Part shown: in pieces, positions 11,565 through 22,249 of the stretch
Position numbering within the stretch: the stretch's first letter is position 1
How the letters are laid out: each line of letters opens with the position of its first letter
Source: Diabrotica undecimpunctata
Lineage: Eukaryota; Arthropoda; Insecta; Coleoptera; Chrysomelidae
Reading direction: 5' to 3'
Length of the DNA: 64,000 bases
NCBI RefSeq assembly: GCF_040954645.1
Contig: NC_092805.1
Span: forward strand, 18,564,741-18,628,740
Notes under the pieces: generated by a model
The model's input: only the letters and a program-made list of their open reading frames with translations
What the model was told of the DNA's origin: nothing
The model's database searches: none
Program-made: the position numbers and the translations under genes

Positions 11565-11759
11565 TGTTGCTGTACAATTTGGTAATATAATTATTATATT
11601 TATATTGGCAACACATTTTATTTTTATTGATATCTGATGACTTACTTGTCACTTGTCACTGGTCTCTGTACACCTTACACTTGTACTTGTAAAACATTAA
11701 AACTTATTTCTTTTCTAATTAAATATTATGATAATAGTGTTTATTAACCTGCGTAAACA
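11565..11759 (+). repeat. copia right LTR
   Basis: Partner of the left LTR, of the same 195-bp length. It contains a duplicated CTTGTCA near the centre that the left copy lacks. The last bases GTAAACA correspond to GTACACA in the left copy. Confidence 0.9.
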
Positions 11760-12394
11760 AAAACTCCTGGCAAATACCAAATACCTGACTATTAAGATGT
11801 CCTGGTAAAAAAATTGCTCTACTACTATAGGAGAATGTATTTTTTTGGTCTACATACTGGTCAAAACAAAAACTATTTCATTAGCTACTAGTATTTTAAA
11901 TATATATAATTTATTTATTAACTTAAGTTGGTCATATGCATCACCTTTTATGTATAAATGGGTATTTATGAAACGTATGGTAAAATCACATTAAAATATT
12001 TAGGTCACATTAGAAAATTGATATTTATCTTAAGCTGCAAGTCGATAACTAATAATCACTTAAATTCAATAATAGTCGTTGTACAATTCACACAACATAT
12101 AGGAGTGGCAGAGTGTGGCATTTTGAGGATTCAACAATCAATGTTTTTGAAGTTGAGAAATCTCAACTAGTAATTAAGAAATTTATGTAAATACTGCCAT
12201 TGATTGTTTACCAACATTGATAAAATGTAGGTATAGTTCACTCTTATTTGAATAACAACTTTACTATAAACAAGCAAGACTTGTTCTTTTTGAACGTACA
12301 ATATGGTATTTATTATTGTGAATATTTATTAACTATGCTGTAAAAAATAAACAAATAGATAACTATAAAATCGATTATCATTGTCTTTTTCTTC
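11760..12394. other. Non-coding, no feature recognised
   Basis: AT-rich sequence between the copia element and the 3' end of the next LINE. Confidence 0.4.
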
Positions 12395-13565
12395 TTATTC
12401 TTTTTATGTAGACATGTCTACTTTCAATGTCCTTCCATCGTTTTCGTGGTCTTCCTACTAATCGTCCTCCTATTGAATAACCGTCTCTTGCCGTCTTTAC
12501 TACTCTATTTTTTTGGCATTCAGCTTATATGGTCGTTCCGTTCTACTCTTCTATTTCTTACCCAGTCCTTGATGTTTTTATCTCTGCTGTCTCTAACATC
12601 CTTTTTGTCCTCTTTCTTTGTGTCAGGTCGTGTTTCTGCCGCGCATGTCATTATTGGTCTGATAAAATTGGTAAATTCCGCCTTTCATTTCTTTCTCGAT
12701 ATTATTAATTGTCCATATTGTTTCATTCAGGCAACTTGCGGCTCTGTTTAATCTATTCACTTGATCTTCCACTTCTGTTTTAAGCTTTCCGTAGCTAGAT
12801 ATGCCTAGATATTTAAACTCAATTACTTGTTCTATTATCTGACCTTCCAGCTCCAATTTATATCATAAATAAATTTGCCGTTACAACCATGCATTTTGTC
12901 TTTTTTTGAGAAATTAACATGTTACATTTTCTGGCGGTTATATTAAATTGATTAAATTTTCACTTTGAGAGAGTAGTATTGCGTCGTCTACATAGCAGAT
13001 TAGAAGTTGTTCTTCTCCCAATTGGTATCCTTTTTTAGTTCTTACTTTTTTTATTATTTCATTTATAACCAGGTTAAACAATAGACAACTCAAGGAATCT
13101 CCCTGTCTTATCCCATTGCCAGCTTCAATATGGTCAGTCAGTTCTTCTTCTACTTTTACATTTATTGTGTTGTTTTGGTAAATGTTTTTGATCTTTTTGA
13201 TTATTCCTAAATGTATCTTGCTTGCGTACAATAAGCCGTAACCTCCTTTAATTTTTTCCGATCAAATACCTTCTTAAGGTCCACGAAACATGAATATGCC
13301 GGTTTATTGTATTTTAATTATTTCTCTTGTACTTGCCTTATTATAAATATAGCGTCGGTGCGTGATTTTCTCTACCTAAAACCTTGTTGTTCTTCTGCTA
13401 GTGTTATAATCTCATTCAATTTATTTGTTATCACTTTGGTTGTTAATTTTAGTGTTGTGTTTAATAAATTAATTCATCTGTAATTTTTCGGGTCCGACTT
13501 GTCTCCCTTTTTGAATAGAGGCATTAGGATGCTTGATCTCCATTCTTGAAGAATTACTTGGACAT
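12395..13565 (-). mobile_element. RTE-like LINE, RT to C-terminus, decayed
   Basis: Read on the minus strand from 13565: EWRSSILMPLFKKGDKSDPK, a QQGFR-type block, KPAYSCFVDLKKVFDR (motif A), GIRQGDSLSCLLFNLVINEI (motif B) and CYVDDAILL (motif C, YVDD). Then come YLGISSYG (about 12800) and the C-terminal DWVRNRRVERNDHI block (about 12560). The 3' end carries a repetitive AAGAAG-like tail near 12390. Frameshifts separate the blocks. This is the same family as 50.2-51.3 kb (+) and the tail at 44.3 kb (+). It is truncated at its 5' end, with no endonuclease. Confidence 0.85.
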
Positions 13566-13569
13566 ACCT

Positions 13570-14245
13570 ACTGGTATTAAAAGAAAAAGTGGACCTACTT
13601 ACCAGGGAGAACAAAAAAACATTCATATGCCCAGCACAGCCGAAAGAACGATATCGGACTGGGTGGAACGGATGAAACGTAACCACTGATACAAAAACAC
13701 GGGTCTAAAATATTTAAAGGCTTTTTATCTTTAATATAGAATATTCTTATTTATCTAATGGTTGCAAATTAAAATACAAACCAAAATTCTTGTGTTTGAA
13801 TTAATATGGTATCATAATAGCTAAAAATGATAAAATTTACAACTTTTTCACATCATAATAATACTCATTTAAATGTTTTTTATTACTTACTTATTAAATA
13901 AGAGAATCCAATATATGAGATACGCAAAATTTGAAGTATTGAACGATGTCAAGGTAACATCTTGCTTTTTGAACAGGTTAATCATACGTATTGCGATATA
14001 ACCCGACCAGCCTACGCCCGGTGTTATTTTTCATTCATTCGTTCGTCAAAAAGTACTTAACATTAAATTAAAAATATGTTTATATTAATAAAGATTAAAT
14101 TGATATCATAATGCTAAGGGAACAAAATTTAATTGGGTTAGAACTGTTAATTTTGAAAATTTTAGAAAATAAAATATAACAATTAAACATTCAGATCAAG
14201 AATTTTGATGTTTTCCACTATTTTTTTCATTTTTTTGTCTTTTAT
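13570..14245. other. Non-coding, no feature recognised
   Basis: A short minus-strand open stretch at about 13575-13686 abuts the LINE 5' break, but it has no recognisable motif. Confidence 0.35.
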
Positions 14246-14249
14246 AGTC

Positions 14250-14560
14250 CACTCGTCAGAAATTAAATCTCTAAAAACAAGACGAAGAAGCTGAATTTTG
14301 CTGAGAATATTAATTTAGGGACCCCAAAAAATATGCTAAAAAGTTTGCCACTCCTAGATTTCCCAATAAAAACCCTTATCGTAGGGGGACCGGAAAACAT
14401 CGATTTACCAAGAATCTTTAGGCCGTAGAAAAAAATATTTCAAACAAGACATGTATCTGTGATAATTTTGAACAAGAATATCTATTAGCACTTTTTCTGT
14501 AGAATTAACCGTTCTCTTAGAAACAATGCTTGAAGCGAGAGGCGATTTTTAATTTTATCG
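14250..14560 (+). repeat. Dispersed repeat family A, copy 1
   Basis: About 310 bp that recur with many small changes at 17551-17860 and 58770-59060 on the plus strand, and in internally deleted form at 19470-19633 on the minus strand. Shared landmarks are the start GTCCACTCGTCAGA, then GACCCCAAAAAATATGC, CATCGATTTACCAAGAATCT, CCGTTCTCTTAGAAACAA and GCTTGAAGCGA. No coding capacity. The family is not one I recognise by name. Confidence 0.85.
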
Positions 14561-16045
14561 TTTGTGTTTTATGAGACACTAATAAACCATCTTAGTTAAA
14601 TAGTTAATAGTTAAAATAGAATAAATAACTCTGTAAATAAAGATAAAATTTTTAAATGCGTCTTTTTCTAGCAACTACTGAGCTGTACAACATGAGTTGT
14701 AGTTTGTTTGAATACAGTACATACTTACAGCAAGCCTTTATATCGCAAACGCCTGTAATATGAAAGTGTTGCAATGTCAATATTTACTTTTATATGATGT
14801 TCTACATGAAGTAAGTACGTCTTTGACTGGTTTTCACAATCACTGACTTCAGTGAGATGTAAATAATATAGAGTGACCAAGGTTTTTGTTAAATGAAAGA
14901 ATGTTTGAATGAAAGAAACAGTTTGATGAGAAAGGTTTTACTTTTTTAAGTACAACATGAAAATTCAGCAAGATATAAGATAATATAAAATATTTGAGGA
15001 TCCAGAATCAGATATCGTTTAGATTCATTTTTCTTTGCTAGCAGCTCTTATCATTCTGTTATTTTTATAAATGGTATAAGATTTTTAACTGCAATCTTTT
15101 TCTCGACGATGCTTTATAATACTAATATTTATTTATTTAAAAGTATGTACATGTCAGTAAAAAAACAAAATTGATAAATTTTTGAGTAGATACATAGAGT
15201 TTAAAAAATAACTCTATCAATTGAGGGTACTAGTTAACACAAAAAATGGAAAAGTTTGTTTGAATACGATAATTTATCAGGAAAATACAGCATTTTTCAA
15301 AATCAGAAAATATGTGAAAATTTACAAGAATATTCAAATCAAACATAATCTTAAGAAAAATATTATACTAAAACAGGCGAGGAATAGTAACTATGAAATT
15401 GTTCGAAATGAATATAATAATAAAAATAGTTAATAAAATTATAAAAAAAGTGACAAATATATGGATGAGGATCATAAATGAGAGTGGATAAAAAGTGATC
15501 GAACACGGAAAGAAAAAAAAGCATATTGTGGTATGCGCATATCTTCAGAAAAGAAAAGAACTTCAGAAAAAGATAAAAATTGGCTAACACTAGCTAAAAA
15601 ACCCAGAAACAAACTCAAGATGCGTTGAAAGTAATAGGTAGTGTCACCGATGCGCCTTTCTACCTCATACGAAATTTATTATTGGCCGATGGACTTAGAA
15701 ATGCACATATCGATACGAAATTAAGTGTATAAAAAAGTACATTTTCCAAGCCATAGTCAGGCAAGCCTAGCTTTACTACGGTCCTACACCGTAGGGTGTC
15801 CTACACCCTGGGAGCCTCCTTCACGAGGCTCTGCTCTCTGCTTGTCCTGAGACTCTTTTGCTAGGACCTTTTTCGACTTCAAAACCGAGTTTTATTTTAC
15901 AATCCTGCCTAATTAAGCTAGAAACGCCGAGGCAACTTCGGATTGACTAACCGAAGCCCTCTGTAGAGCACCTAGGGAGCTGATATCGAGTTATTTCCTG
16001 TGAAGACCCTAACATCCCTATGGTGACAGTAGAATATACTTTTTT
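14561..16045. other. Non-coding; GC-richer patch at 15760-16020
   Basis: Mostly AT-rich. From about 15760 to 16020 the sequence becomes clearly more GC-rich, with small hairpins such as GAGCCTCCTTCACGAGGCTC and repeated CCTACACC words. It abuts the AAG-rich 3' tail of the LINE at 16050 but is not present next to the other copies of that LINE. Confidence 0.4.
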
Positions 16046-16049
16046 ATGA

Positions 16050-16640
16050 CTCCTTCTTCTTCTTCAAGTGCCATCTCCGCGGCGGAGGTCGGCAATCATC
16101 ATAGCTATTCGGACTTTTGAGACGGCTGAAAAGTTCATTTGATGTACATCCGTACCACTCTCTCAGGTTGCGCAGCCATGACATTCTACGCCTCCCTATG
16201 CTTCTCTTTCCTTGGATCTTTCCCTGCATAATCAGTTGGAGCAAGGTGTATTTCTCTCCACGTGTAATATGTCCGAGATATTCCAATTTTCTTGTTTTAA
16301 TTATATTTAAAATTTATATTTCTTTATGCATCCTTCTCAGAACCTCTTTATTTGTGACGTGTTCTGTCCACGATATTTTCAGAATTCTTCTATACACCCA
16401 CAGCTCGAATGATTCCAGTTTTTTCATTGATGTCGCATTCAAGGTCCAAGATTCCATTTCATAAAATAAAGTCGAAAAACCATAGCACCTCGCCAACCTA
16501 ACTCTTAGTTCCAATTTTAAATCCCTTGTACATAGCATTCTTCTCATTTTGTTGAAATTTGCTTAGCCTTTTCTATTCTGATTTTAATCTCCTGAATGTA
16601 ATCATTTGTGGAGTTAATCATTATGACTCTTTGTAGAGTA
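16050..16640 (-). mobile_element. LINE C-terminal tail (RTE-like 'endonuclease-RT' family)
   Basis: Two overlapping minus-strand frames continue one another. From 16635 come YIQEIKIRIEKAKQ and LELRVRLARCYGFSTLFYEM, then FELWVYRRILKISWTEHVTN, EVLRRMHKE, LEYLGHITRGEKYTLLQLIM, GRRRMSWLRNLREWYG and NELFSRLKS. This is everything downstream of the RT catalytic core. The 3' end carries an AAGAAG tail at about 16050-16063. A frame change sits near 16300. The copy is 5'-truncated, as is typical of LINE insertions. Confidence 0.85.
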
Positions 16641-16644
16641 CTAA

Positions 16645-17238
16645 TATTACATGAGCTTTTCACTCCATTTAATACAGTGGATTAATGCGCATATATATTC
16701 TTTGGGGTCTTTCCCAAGGATTTTTTTGTTTTATCTATGGTTTATTTTGTTTTTCTGTTTTATTTACTACTACTTTCTTCTACTCTTCTTAGTTCTCAAT
16801 ATTTACCCTTCAATTTGAAATTGCATCTTTGATAGACCTCTACCAGTTGGTTTTCCAATCTTATTTTTAGTCTTCCTCTTGGTTTGTTTATTACTATAAA
16901 CTATAGTTTTATAGTATAATTTTACACAGTCATAAATAATGGTGGTTAAAACTATGAGAGAAATTGAGTTCACATTTTAAATAATTTGTTTGTTTATTTA
17001 TTTATCTTCGTTGTTGCTTTTACCAAAAATTAAATATATTATTTTTTCTATTTTGGTGATTTCTTGTTTAATAGAATATAAGTACGTATGATAATCCGTA
17101 CTCTAAAGTACGATAATTTAAACAACGGCATACGATTTTCTGATTTTGATGACCTGCCAAGGCTGGTTCATACATAGATACATACTGTCTAATTTCCCTA
17201 ATCAGTTACATTTTACATTCATATAATTTGATATAAAT
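16645..17238. other. Non-coding, no feature recognised
   Basis: AT-rich. A minus-strand stretch near 16800-16880 faintly recalls a LINE PRGR-L tail but is too short to call. Confidence 0.35.
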
Positions 17239-17331
17239 ATGAAAAATACGCGAAAACGACAAGTTTTAAATCATCAAACGCAAGAAGTAATTTATAACGT
17301 TTTAAAATGTGCAAAAAATGAAGCATTTAAT
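17239..17331 (+). pseudogene. Possible N-terminus of a DDE transposase
   Basis: The frame opens with an ATG and reads LNHQTQEVIYNVLKCAKNEA. This resembles the 'L--Q-R-IV-NV---FK-EA' start of helix-turn-helix transposase-like proteins common in insect genomes. After about 31 codons the resemblance ends, though the frame stays open to 17436. No downstream catalytic block is seen. Weak call. Confidence 0.35.
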
Positions 17332-17550
17332 ATTTGTACATGTATTTCCTTACCAGTTACCTTTCCCAGAAAATGTCTAGGGAACAGGTCTATAGGTGGT
17401 ACTATTTTTAAAGGGATTATTAAAGGTATGGTGTAATTGCATTAATTAACTCAAATAATTACTTACACCTTTAAGGCTAGGACTACTTTGAAAAGAATGA
17501 GTTACCACTGCGAGTTGCAGCTTGTATTTATTTAGAACCGTTTAATGTTT

Positions 17551-18150
17551 AGTCCAGTCGTCAGAGATTTGATAAAAACGATACGAGCAAGCTGAATGTT
17601 ACTGAGAATGTCAATTTTAGTACCCCAAAAAATATGCAAAAAAGTTTGTCATTCTTACCTTCGAAATTTTCCCTAAAACTCCCTCGGAGGGTTGGGAATT
17701 GTAAAACATCGATTTACTAAGAATCTGTACATCTTAGAAAAAAATTTTTCAAACAAAAAATGTAGCTGATATAATTTTGAACAAAAATGTTTATTAGCAC
17801 CGTGTAGAATGAACCGTTCTCTCAGAAACCACGCTTGAAGCGACCGGCGATTTTGAAATGTCATTTACTCGCACGAAATCAATTTTTTAAATATAATTTA
17901 TTTAACAGCTTTATATAAACTGACTTCATTTGCGGTAAAAATGTAAAAATTTTACGATTTTTACTTTTTGTTACATTTTTTACGATTCTCATGAGAATGA
18001 TATCACTTTTATCATCTTCCATTGATCGGTTGCTGTGGAATTTTAATTGTTAGAGAATAATGCTCGATTTTAAATTTTGGCAACAAATATGAGACATTTG
18101 AAATATGCCTAAAAAACTCTGAATTTAAACCTTTACATTACAAATTATCT
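17551..18150 (+). repeat. Family A copy 2 with downstream extension
   Basis: Starts GTCCAGTCGTCAGAGATTTG and follows copy 1 to about 17860. It then continues to 18150 with sequence also present after the 58.8-kb copy, landmark TTTTGGCAACAAATATGAG. The last 75 bp (18076-18150) form the left arm of an inverted repeat whose right arm is 18365-18426. The minus-strand copy at 19470-19633 ends in CTCTGACGACTGGA, the mirror image of this copy's start. The pair may therefore mark the two ends of one large inverted structure. Confidence 0.8.
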
Positions 18151-18426
18151 CATGTCACGGGAAATGCTTCTACGAAGACAGCATTAGGTGAAATTTGTAG
18201 CTGAACTTGTGTGTTTGTGAAAAATATACTTGTGCAATCAAAAAGAAGGAGTTTTAAAGATTTTAGACCGTTCATTCAAAAAATAAACTTAAATTGTGGC
18301 TTATTCCCATTAAAAGTAGTAATTGTATTAAGATGATACCAGAAAATAGCTTTAAAACAATGTTTAGATCGTTTGTAATGTGAAAGTTAAATTTAACGTT
18401 TTTTAGGCATATTTCAAATGTCTTAT
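18076..18426. repeat. Inverted repeat within family A
   Basis: The left arm (18076-18150) contains GACATTTGAAATATGCCTAA. The right arm (18365-18426) contains its reverse complement. The arms match over about 60 bp with a few differences. The 60.2-60.5 kb copy has the same arm pair. The stretch 18272-18365 inside resembles 38990-39055 (words TTGTGGCTTATTC, AGAAAATAGCTT). Confidence 0.75.
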
Positions 18427-18620
18427 ATATGCATATATTTCGTTTTATTTTCATTGATAAGGAGCCCCATCTTCTCTGCTTCCTTCTCGAACCTGACGAA
18501 AGTCTCCTTCATTCTTACCCTGGTGTGTTCTATTAGATCGATATCGTCTGAAAATGCCAACAATAGGCTTATCTTTAAAACGCATTTTGATTTTAGTCGA
18601 TAGGATACTCTAATCAAAAG
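18423..18620 (-). mobile_element. LINE RT motif C fragment
   Basis: An open frame of about 64 residues on the minus strand reads LAFSDDIDLIEHTR ... MGLLINENKTKYMHI. This is the motif C and following segment of an insect LINE RT, with SDD in place of the usual ADD. Nothing else of the element is present. It butts directly onto the right arm of the inverted repeat at 18426. Confidence 0.7.
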
Positions 18621-18663
18621 ATATCAAATTTTTACCGTCGAGTTGATACAAATTTAATTTAAA

Positions 18664-18770
18664 AATAAATCCGTAAACTAATTTTCGAAACCAAGTTCAG
18701 ATTTCTGCTTTAATCTGTGCCTTCTAAGAATTGCAAGCCAAAACAGACGTTGATAAAGATGTTATTAGAG
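18664..18770 (+). repeat. Extra direct copy of hairpin end
   Basis: Nearly the same sequence as 19061-19160 (landmark TTTTCGAAACCAAGTTCAGA), about 400 bp upstream and in the same orientation. The hairpin arm end thus exists in three copies: two direct and one inverted. Confidence 0.9.
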
Positions 18771-18867
18771 ATATGGGGAATCTAAAATTGCATTCCACAA
18801 CATATCTCCTCAACTAAGCAAAAATCCTTAGTGAATTGGTTTCTCGTACTCATAAAGACTAAATCGG

Positions 18868-19422
18868 AATAAAAAGAAAAGAGAGTTAAGATTTGATTTC
18901 ACGTACAGTGCGTTTGTGTATCTGCTTATACGTATTTTACACTAAAAGGGATCTTCAGAGCGGCTATTCACAACCGCTCTGAACGTGAAAATAATATTTC
19001 TTGTCATATTAGAAGCAACTATAAAATGGCTTCGATCTGGACGCAATAGCGACATTAGCTAAATAAATCCGTAAACTAATTTTCGAAACCAAGTTCAGAT
19101 TTCTGCTTTTTTCTTCTAAGAATTGCAAGGCAAAACAGACGTTGATAAAGTTGTTATTAGACGTCTGTTTTGCCTTGCAATTCTTAGAAGGTACAGATTA
19201 AAGCATAAATCTGAACTTGGTTTCGAAAATTACTTTACGGATTTATTTATCAGATGTCGCTATTGCGTCCAGATCGAAGCCATTTTATATTTGCTTCTAA
19301 TATGACAGGAAAGATTATTTTCACGTTCAGAGCGGTTGTGAATAACCGCTCTGAAGATCCCTTTACATACACAAACGCACTGTACGTGAAATCAAATCTT
19401 AACTGTATTTTCTTTTATTTTT
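18868..19422. repeat. Long inverted repeat (foldback), arms ~250 bp
   Basis: Arm 1 (about 18868-19140) and arm 2 (about 19160-19422) are near-perfect reverse complements around a loop of about 20 bp. Arm 1 has one extra block of about 17 bp near 18925. Landmarks in arm 1 are GATTTCACGTACAGTGCGTT, GGGATCTTCAGAGCGGC and CTTCGATCTGGACGCAATAG, and all recur inverted in arm 2. Each arm also contains an internal small palindrome (AGAGCGG...CCGCTCT). A transcript would fold into a very stable double strand. Confidence 0.95.
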
Positions 19423-19469
19423 TATTTAAAAATTTGATTCATGAAAATAACTCATATTCAAAATCGCCT

Positions 19470-19633
19470 GTCGCTTCAAGCGTTTTTTCTGAGAGACCGG
19501 TCAATTCTACACAAAAAGTGCTAGTGGCATACTTTTTTTGCATTTTTTTGGGTCCCAAATTGTTATTCTCGGCAAAATTCAACTCGGTCCTATGATTTTT
19601 AGAGGGTCAATTGCATTTTCGTCTCTGACGACT
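19470..19633 (-). repeat. Family A copy 3, minus strand, internally deleted
   Basis: On the minus strand it begins TCCAGTCGTCAGAGAC. It passes GGGACCCAAAAAAATGC and jumps to TTGTGTAGAATTGACCGGTC and GCTTGAAGCGACAGGCGA. The middle third of the family consensus is missing. Confidence 0.8.
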
Positions 19634-19639
19634 GGATTA

Positions 19640-20495
19640 TTTATTTATGATTTGGATATAAATTGATTATTTTTCCAATCAACTAATAAAAAATAAATAC
19701 CACCCCCTTAACGCAGTTTCATTTCTTCAACGTACTTGTTAAAGTTAAAAGTCTATAACAACCAATAATAAGTAAACAGAACTTGTATTGTCATTGTAAA
19801 TAAAGTAGTTATAACAAACTATCACACATGACATGGTAACAATGTTCCGAATATGCTGTAAGAAAATTAACAAAATTGTATGTTTGGTCCCGCTTTATAC
19901 TTGGAAAAAAAGTAGTTTTTTGCGTTTTTTCGAAAACGAAAACATGAAGTTTGCTCAAAATTAGTCAAAATACTTCTAGTTATCACACATACCTTCTCAA
20001 ATTTTTTTAATGTAAAGTTCGTCTTTTGGGGGGTGCAGATCAACCTTAAGACATGCGTCTTCGTGTTATACTTCCCTTTCTATCATTTGCGCACCATGCG
20101 ACTCTTCGCTATTTTGTGCTAGTGTACATCGTTGATTTATCAAATCCACATGTTAATATTTTTCGGACTTTTACGTGTTTTTCTGTTACAATACATAGTC
20201 GCCATCTTGTTCTGTATTGAACGTCCTCTTTCATTAAATTACTGCGCTCCATTGCCTTACATTTCGACTCAGAAGCAGTTTCAGTAAATTAACAAAATAA
20301 ATAAACTAAATCAGTAGTTTGTGATCTATTTAAACATTAAAATTGCAAGACCTTTATGAATAGTACTATTCTCTTTAACGAATCATTTCCTATTGTTGTC
20401 CATTTTTATATTATGTTGCGTCTATCGGTATTTATGTATTTCTGTTTTTTTTTATGGAAGAATCCATGGTCAATATTTAAATTGATATTCCCAAA
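19640..20495. other. Non-coding, no feature recognised
   Basis: AT-rich flank upstream of the LINE that begins near 20500. Confidence 0.4.
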
Positions 20496-21332
20496 AAGAT
20501 TACTTAAAACGAACTCCCTTCAACGAACTAACTTCAACCAGTGTGATTCTCAAAAACAATCTCTGTTGTTTGGTGTCCCTCAAGGCTCGGTTTTGGGTCC
20601 AGTATTATTTCTTATCTATATTAATGATCTAGTGTAGTCTCAAAATGAAACAGTTAACACTGTTTTATTTGCTGATGACACTACTTTCTATACAAGCTAT
20701 CGCCCTTCTGAATTCGACGTTCTTGATTACCAAACATCTGAAAAAAACTTATTCAATTGGTTTTTAACTAATCGTCTTTCTTTGAACAACTCTAAATCAC
20801 AAAGTGTTAATTTTACTCTAAGAAATAACACTTGCGTTGAAAACGCTGCTCTACCACAATGTGTAACCGGAGCGAAGTTTCTGGGGATATATTTGGATGC
20901 AGGATTAACCTGGGAACAACATATAGTTATTCTATCTAAAAAGCTTTCCCGACAACTTTTCCTCTTTAGGAACCTTGTACAGGTGACTTCCAGGGAAACT
21001 ATTTTAACAGCCTATCATAGTAATTTTCATCCTCATCTGACATATGCTATTCTTTCCTGGTTTCACTCTTGTCACATTGATAAAGTGTTTGCACAACAAA
21101 GAAAGTGTGTTCGTATTATCTCTGGGCTCTGTTATAGAGCAGATTGTAGAAACTCCTTTAGAGCTTTACAAATTTTGACTTTACCTTGTGTATATATTAT
21201 GCAGTGTCTGTTGCACATTAAACAAAATCTTAGTCAATACAATGCGCATGTAGATTTTCACAAGTATCCCACCAGATTTAATAATAATCTTATACCAGAA
21301 TTTAGCCGTCTAGCCGAAAATTAAGAGTTACC

Positions 21333-22031
21333 TTATTCGCTCCGTGCGTGACCATGGTAGGGGTACTTTGAAACGATGCCAGCGTGCGTAGCGGCGAAAT
21401 ATGACACAATTGGACCTACCTTTTTACGTATAAATTTTATCAAAAATGTGTGCAAATACATATTGCGTATTTAATTGTGCTAATAATAGCAAAAATAGTA
21501 AGTGTAGTTTTTATAGGTTCCCAAAGATTACATATAAATTAGAGAAAAGAAATAGATGGATCCTTGCTATTAATATAAAAAAGTTAATATCACATAACTT
21601 CATTTTTATGCAATTGAAATAGAAAAAATTTAAATAATTTACCTTAAATGATATTTTATAAGGCTTCAAGCTAACTGCAGAGTGCCTGATGACTTTAGTT
21701 TTTATATCCTAATTTTTACTATTACTGTTTTTAAAAATATGCTCTTTCACGTGAAAAACTTGATTTGCCAGTACTAGATTTTTCCCTTTTTTTTCGTTTG
21801 TGGTTGAAAAGATATATTATGATGAATTTTGAGAAACCCAGTTTTTAATACTACATTTATTTTGTACATAAACTGAAAAAATATAATTAAAAAGTTAATT
21901 ATTAATAATTGTCAATTTCGCATGTATTTAACAATGTCAAACATATGTCATATGTTTAACCTGAAAATTGGTAGGTCCAAAACTGTCAGATGAAGGCGGT
22001 GGGTGTCGCGTCAGTCACGCACGGAGCGAAT
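21333..22031 (+). mobile_element. Short TIR element with a THAP domain (P-element-like)
   Basis: About 700 bp bounded by inverted repeats. The left end reads ATTCGCTCCGTGCGTGAC and the right end is its reverse complement. A second inverted pair, TTGGACCTACC, lies about 80 bp in from the left end and about 50 bp in from the right. It sits in the 3' untranslated region of a LINE, whose coding frame ends just left and whose (CTAT)n tail lies just right. Inside, an ATG at 21446 opens a THAP-type zinc-finger start. THAP-bearing TIR transposons are usually P-element-like. No convincing target duplication is seen, so the superfamily is tentative. Confidence 0.75.
21446..21622 (+). pseudogene. THAP zinc-finger domain, truncated
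   Basis: 58 codons from ATG to TAG. The start YCVFNCANNSKNSKC places a Cys-x3-Cys pair as in THAP domains. SFYRFPKITYKLEKRNRW and AINIKK follow, matching the family's 'FH-FP------R--W--A-' pattern. The second half of the finger (C-x2-H) is missing, so DNA binding is unlikely. In intact P-like elements this domain binds the element's own ends. Confidence 0.7.
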
Positions 22032-22249
22032 AGTGAATGCCTTTTTTGCGTATGAGGAGTATTTCACCTCCAATTTTAATTTGTTGTAATTGTTGTAAGT
22101 ATATTTTAAAACACTGTATTTATATTTTGTGTTTATATTTATGTGTTTATTAACTATATTGACATATTTTATCTTTGACTTGTAAAAAATACTTTTGTAT
22201 TGATGTATTACCAATAAACCATCTATCTATCTATCTATCCCTCTCTTAA

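Larger units (their letters stand above)
8981..11759 (+). mobile_element. copia (Ty1/copia) LTR retrotransposon, internally deleted
   Basis: Two 195-bp LTRs (8981-9175, 11565-11759) begin TG and end CA. Just after the left LTR, GGTTATGTTCCCAGC resembles the primer site complementary to the internal part of initiator Met tRNA used by copia. A polypurine tract AGAGGGGG precedes the right LTR. Flanks are AAAAC on the left and AAAAA(C) on the right, a near-perfect 5-bp duplication. Coding blocks run gag, then RT and RNase H. No protease or integrase block is visible between about 9750 and 10000. The element is therefore a non-autonomous, decayed copy. Confidence 0.9.
20500..22245 (+). mobile_element. 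Jockey/CR1-like LINE 3' half, split by a THAP element
   Basis: Coding blocks: GVPQGSVLGPVLFLIYINDL (motif B, to about 20634), a TAG stop, then LFADDTTFYTSY (motif C, about 20660-20700). An open frame of 180 residues follows (20782-21324) with LGIYLDAGLTWEQH and TAYHSNFHPHLTYAILSW, ending at a stop at 21324. The 3' untranslated region resumes after the insertion (22032) and ends in a (CTAT)n tail at 22220-22240, a typical LINE 3' end. The endonuclease and the first part of RT are missing. It is interrupted at 21333-22031 by a TIR element. Confidence 0.85.

Noticed and set aside
12446..12751. Plus-strand hydrophobic frame resembling a membrane protein
   Set aside because: It is the complement of a minus-strand LINE; hydrophobicity arises from reading A-rich coding sequence backwards. 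The same applies to similar frames at 16117, 29033, 32393, 39254 and 52762.
15221..15433. 70-codon Lys/Asn-rich frame
   Set aside because: Composition reflects AT-rich non-coding DNA; no start context or homology.
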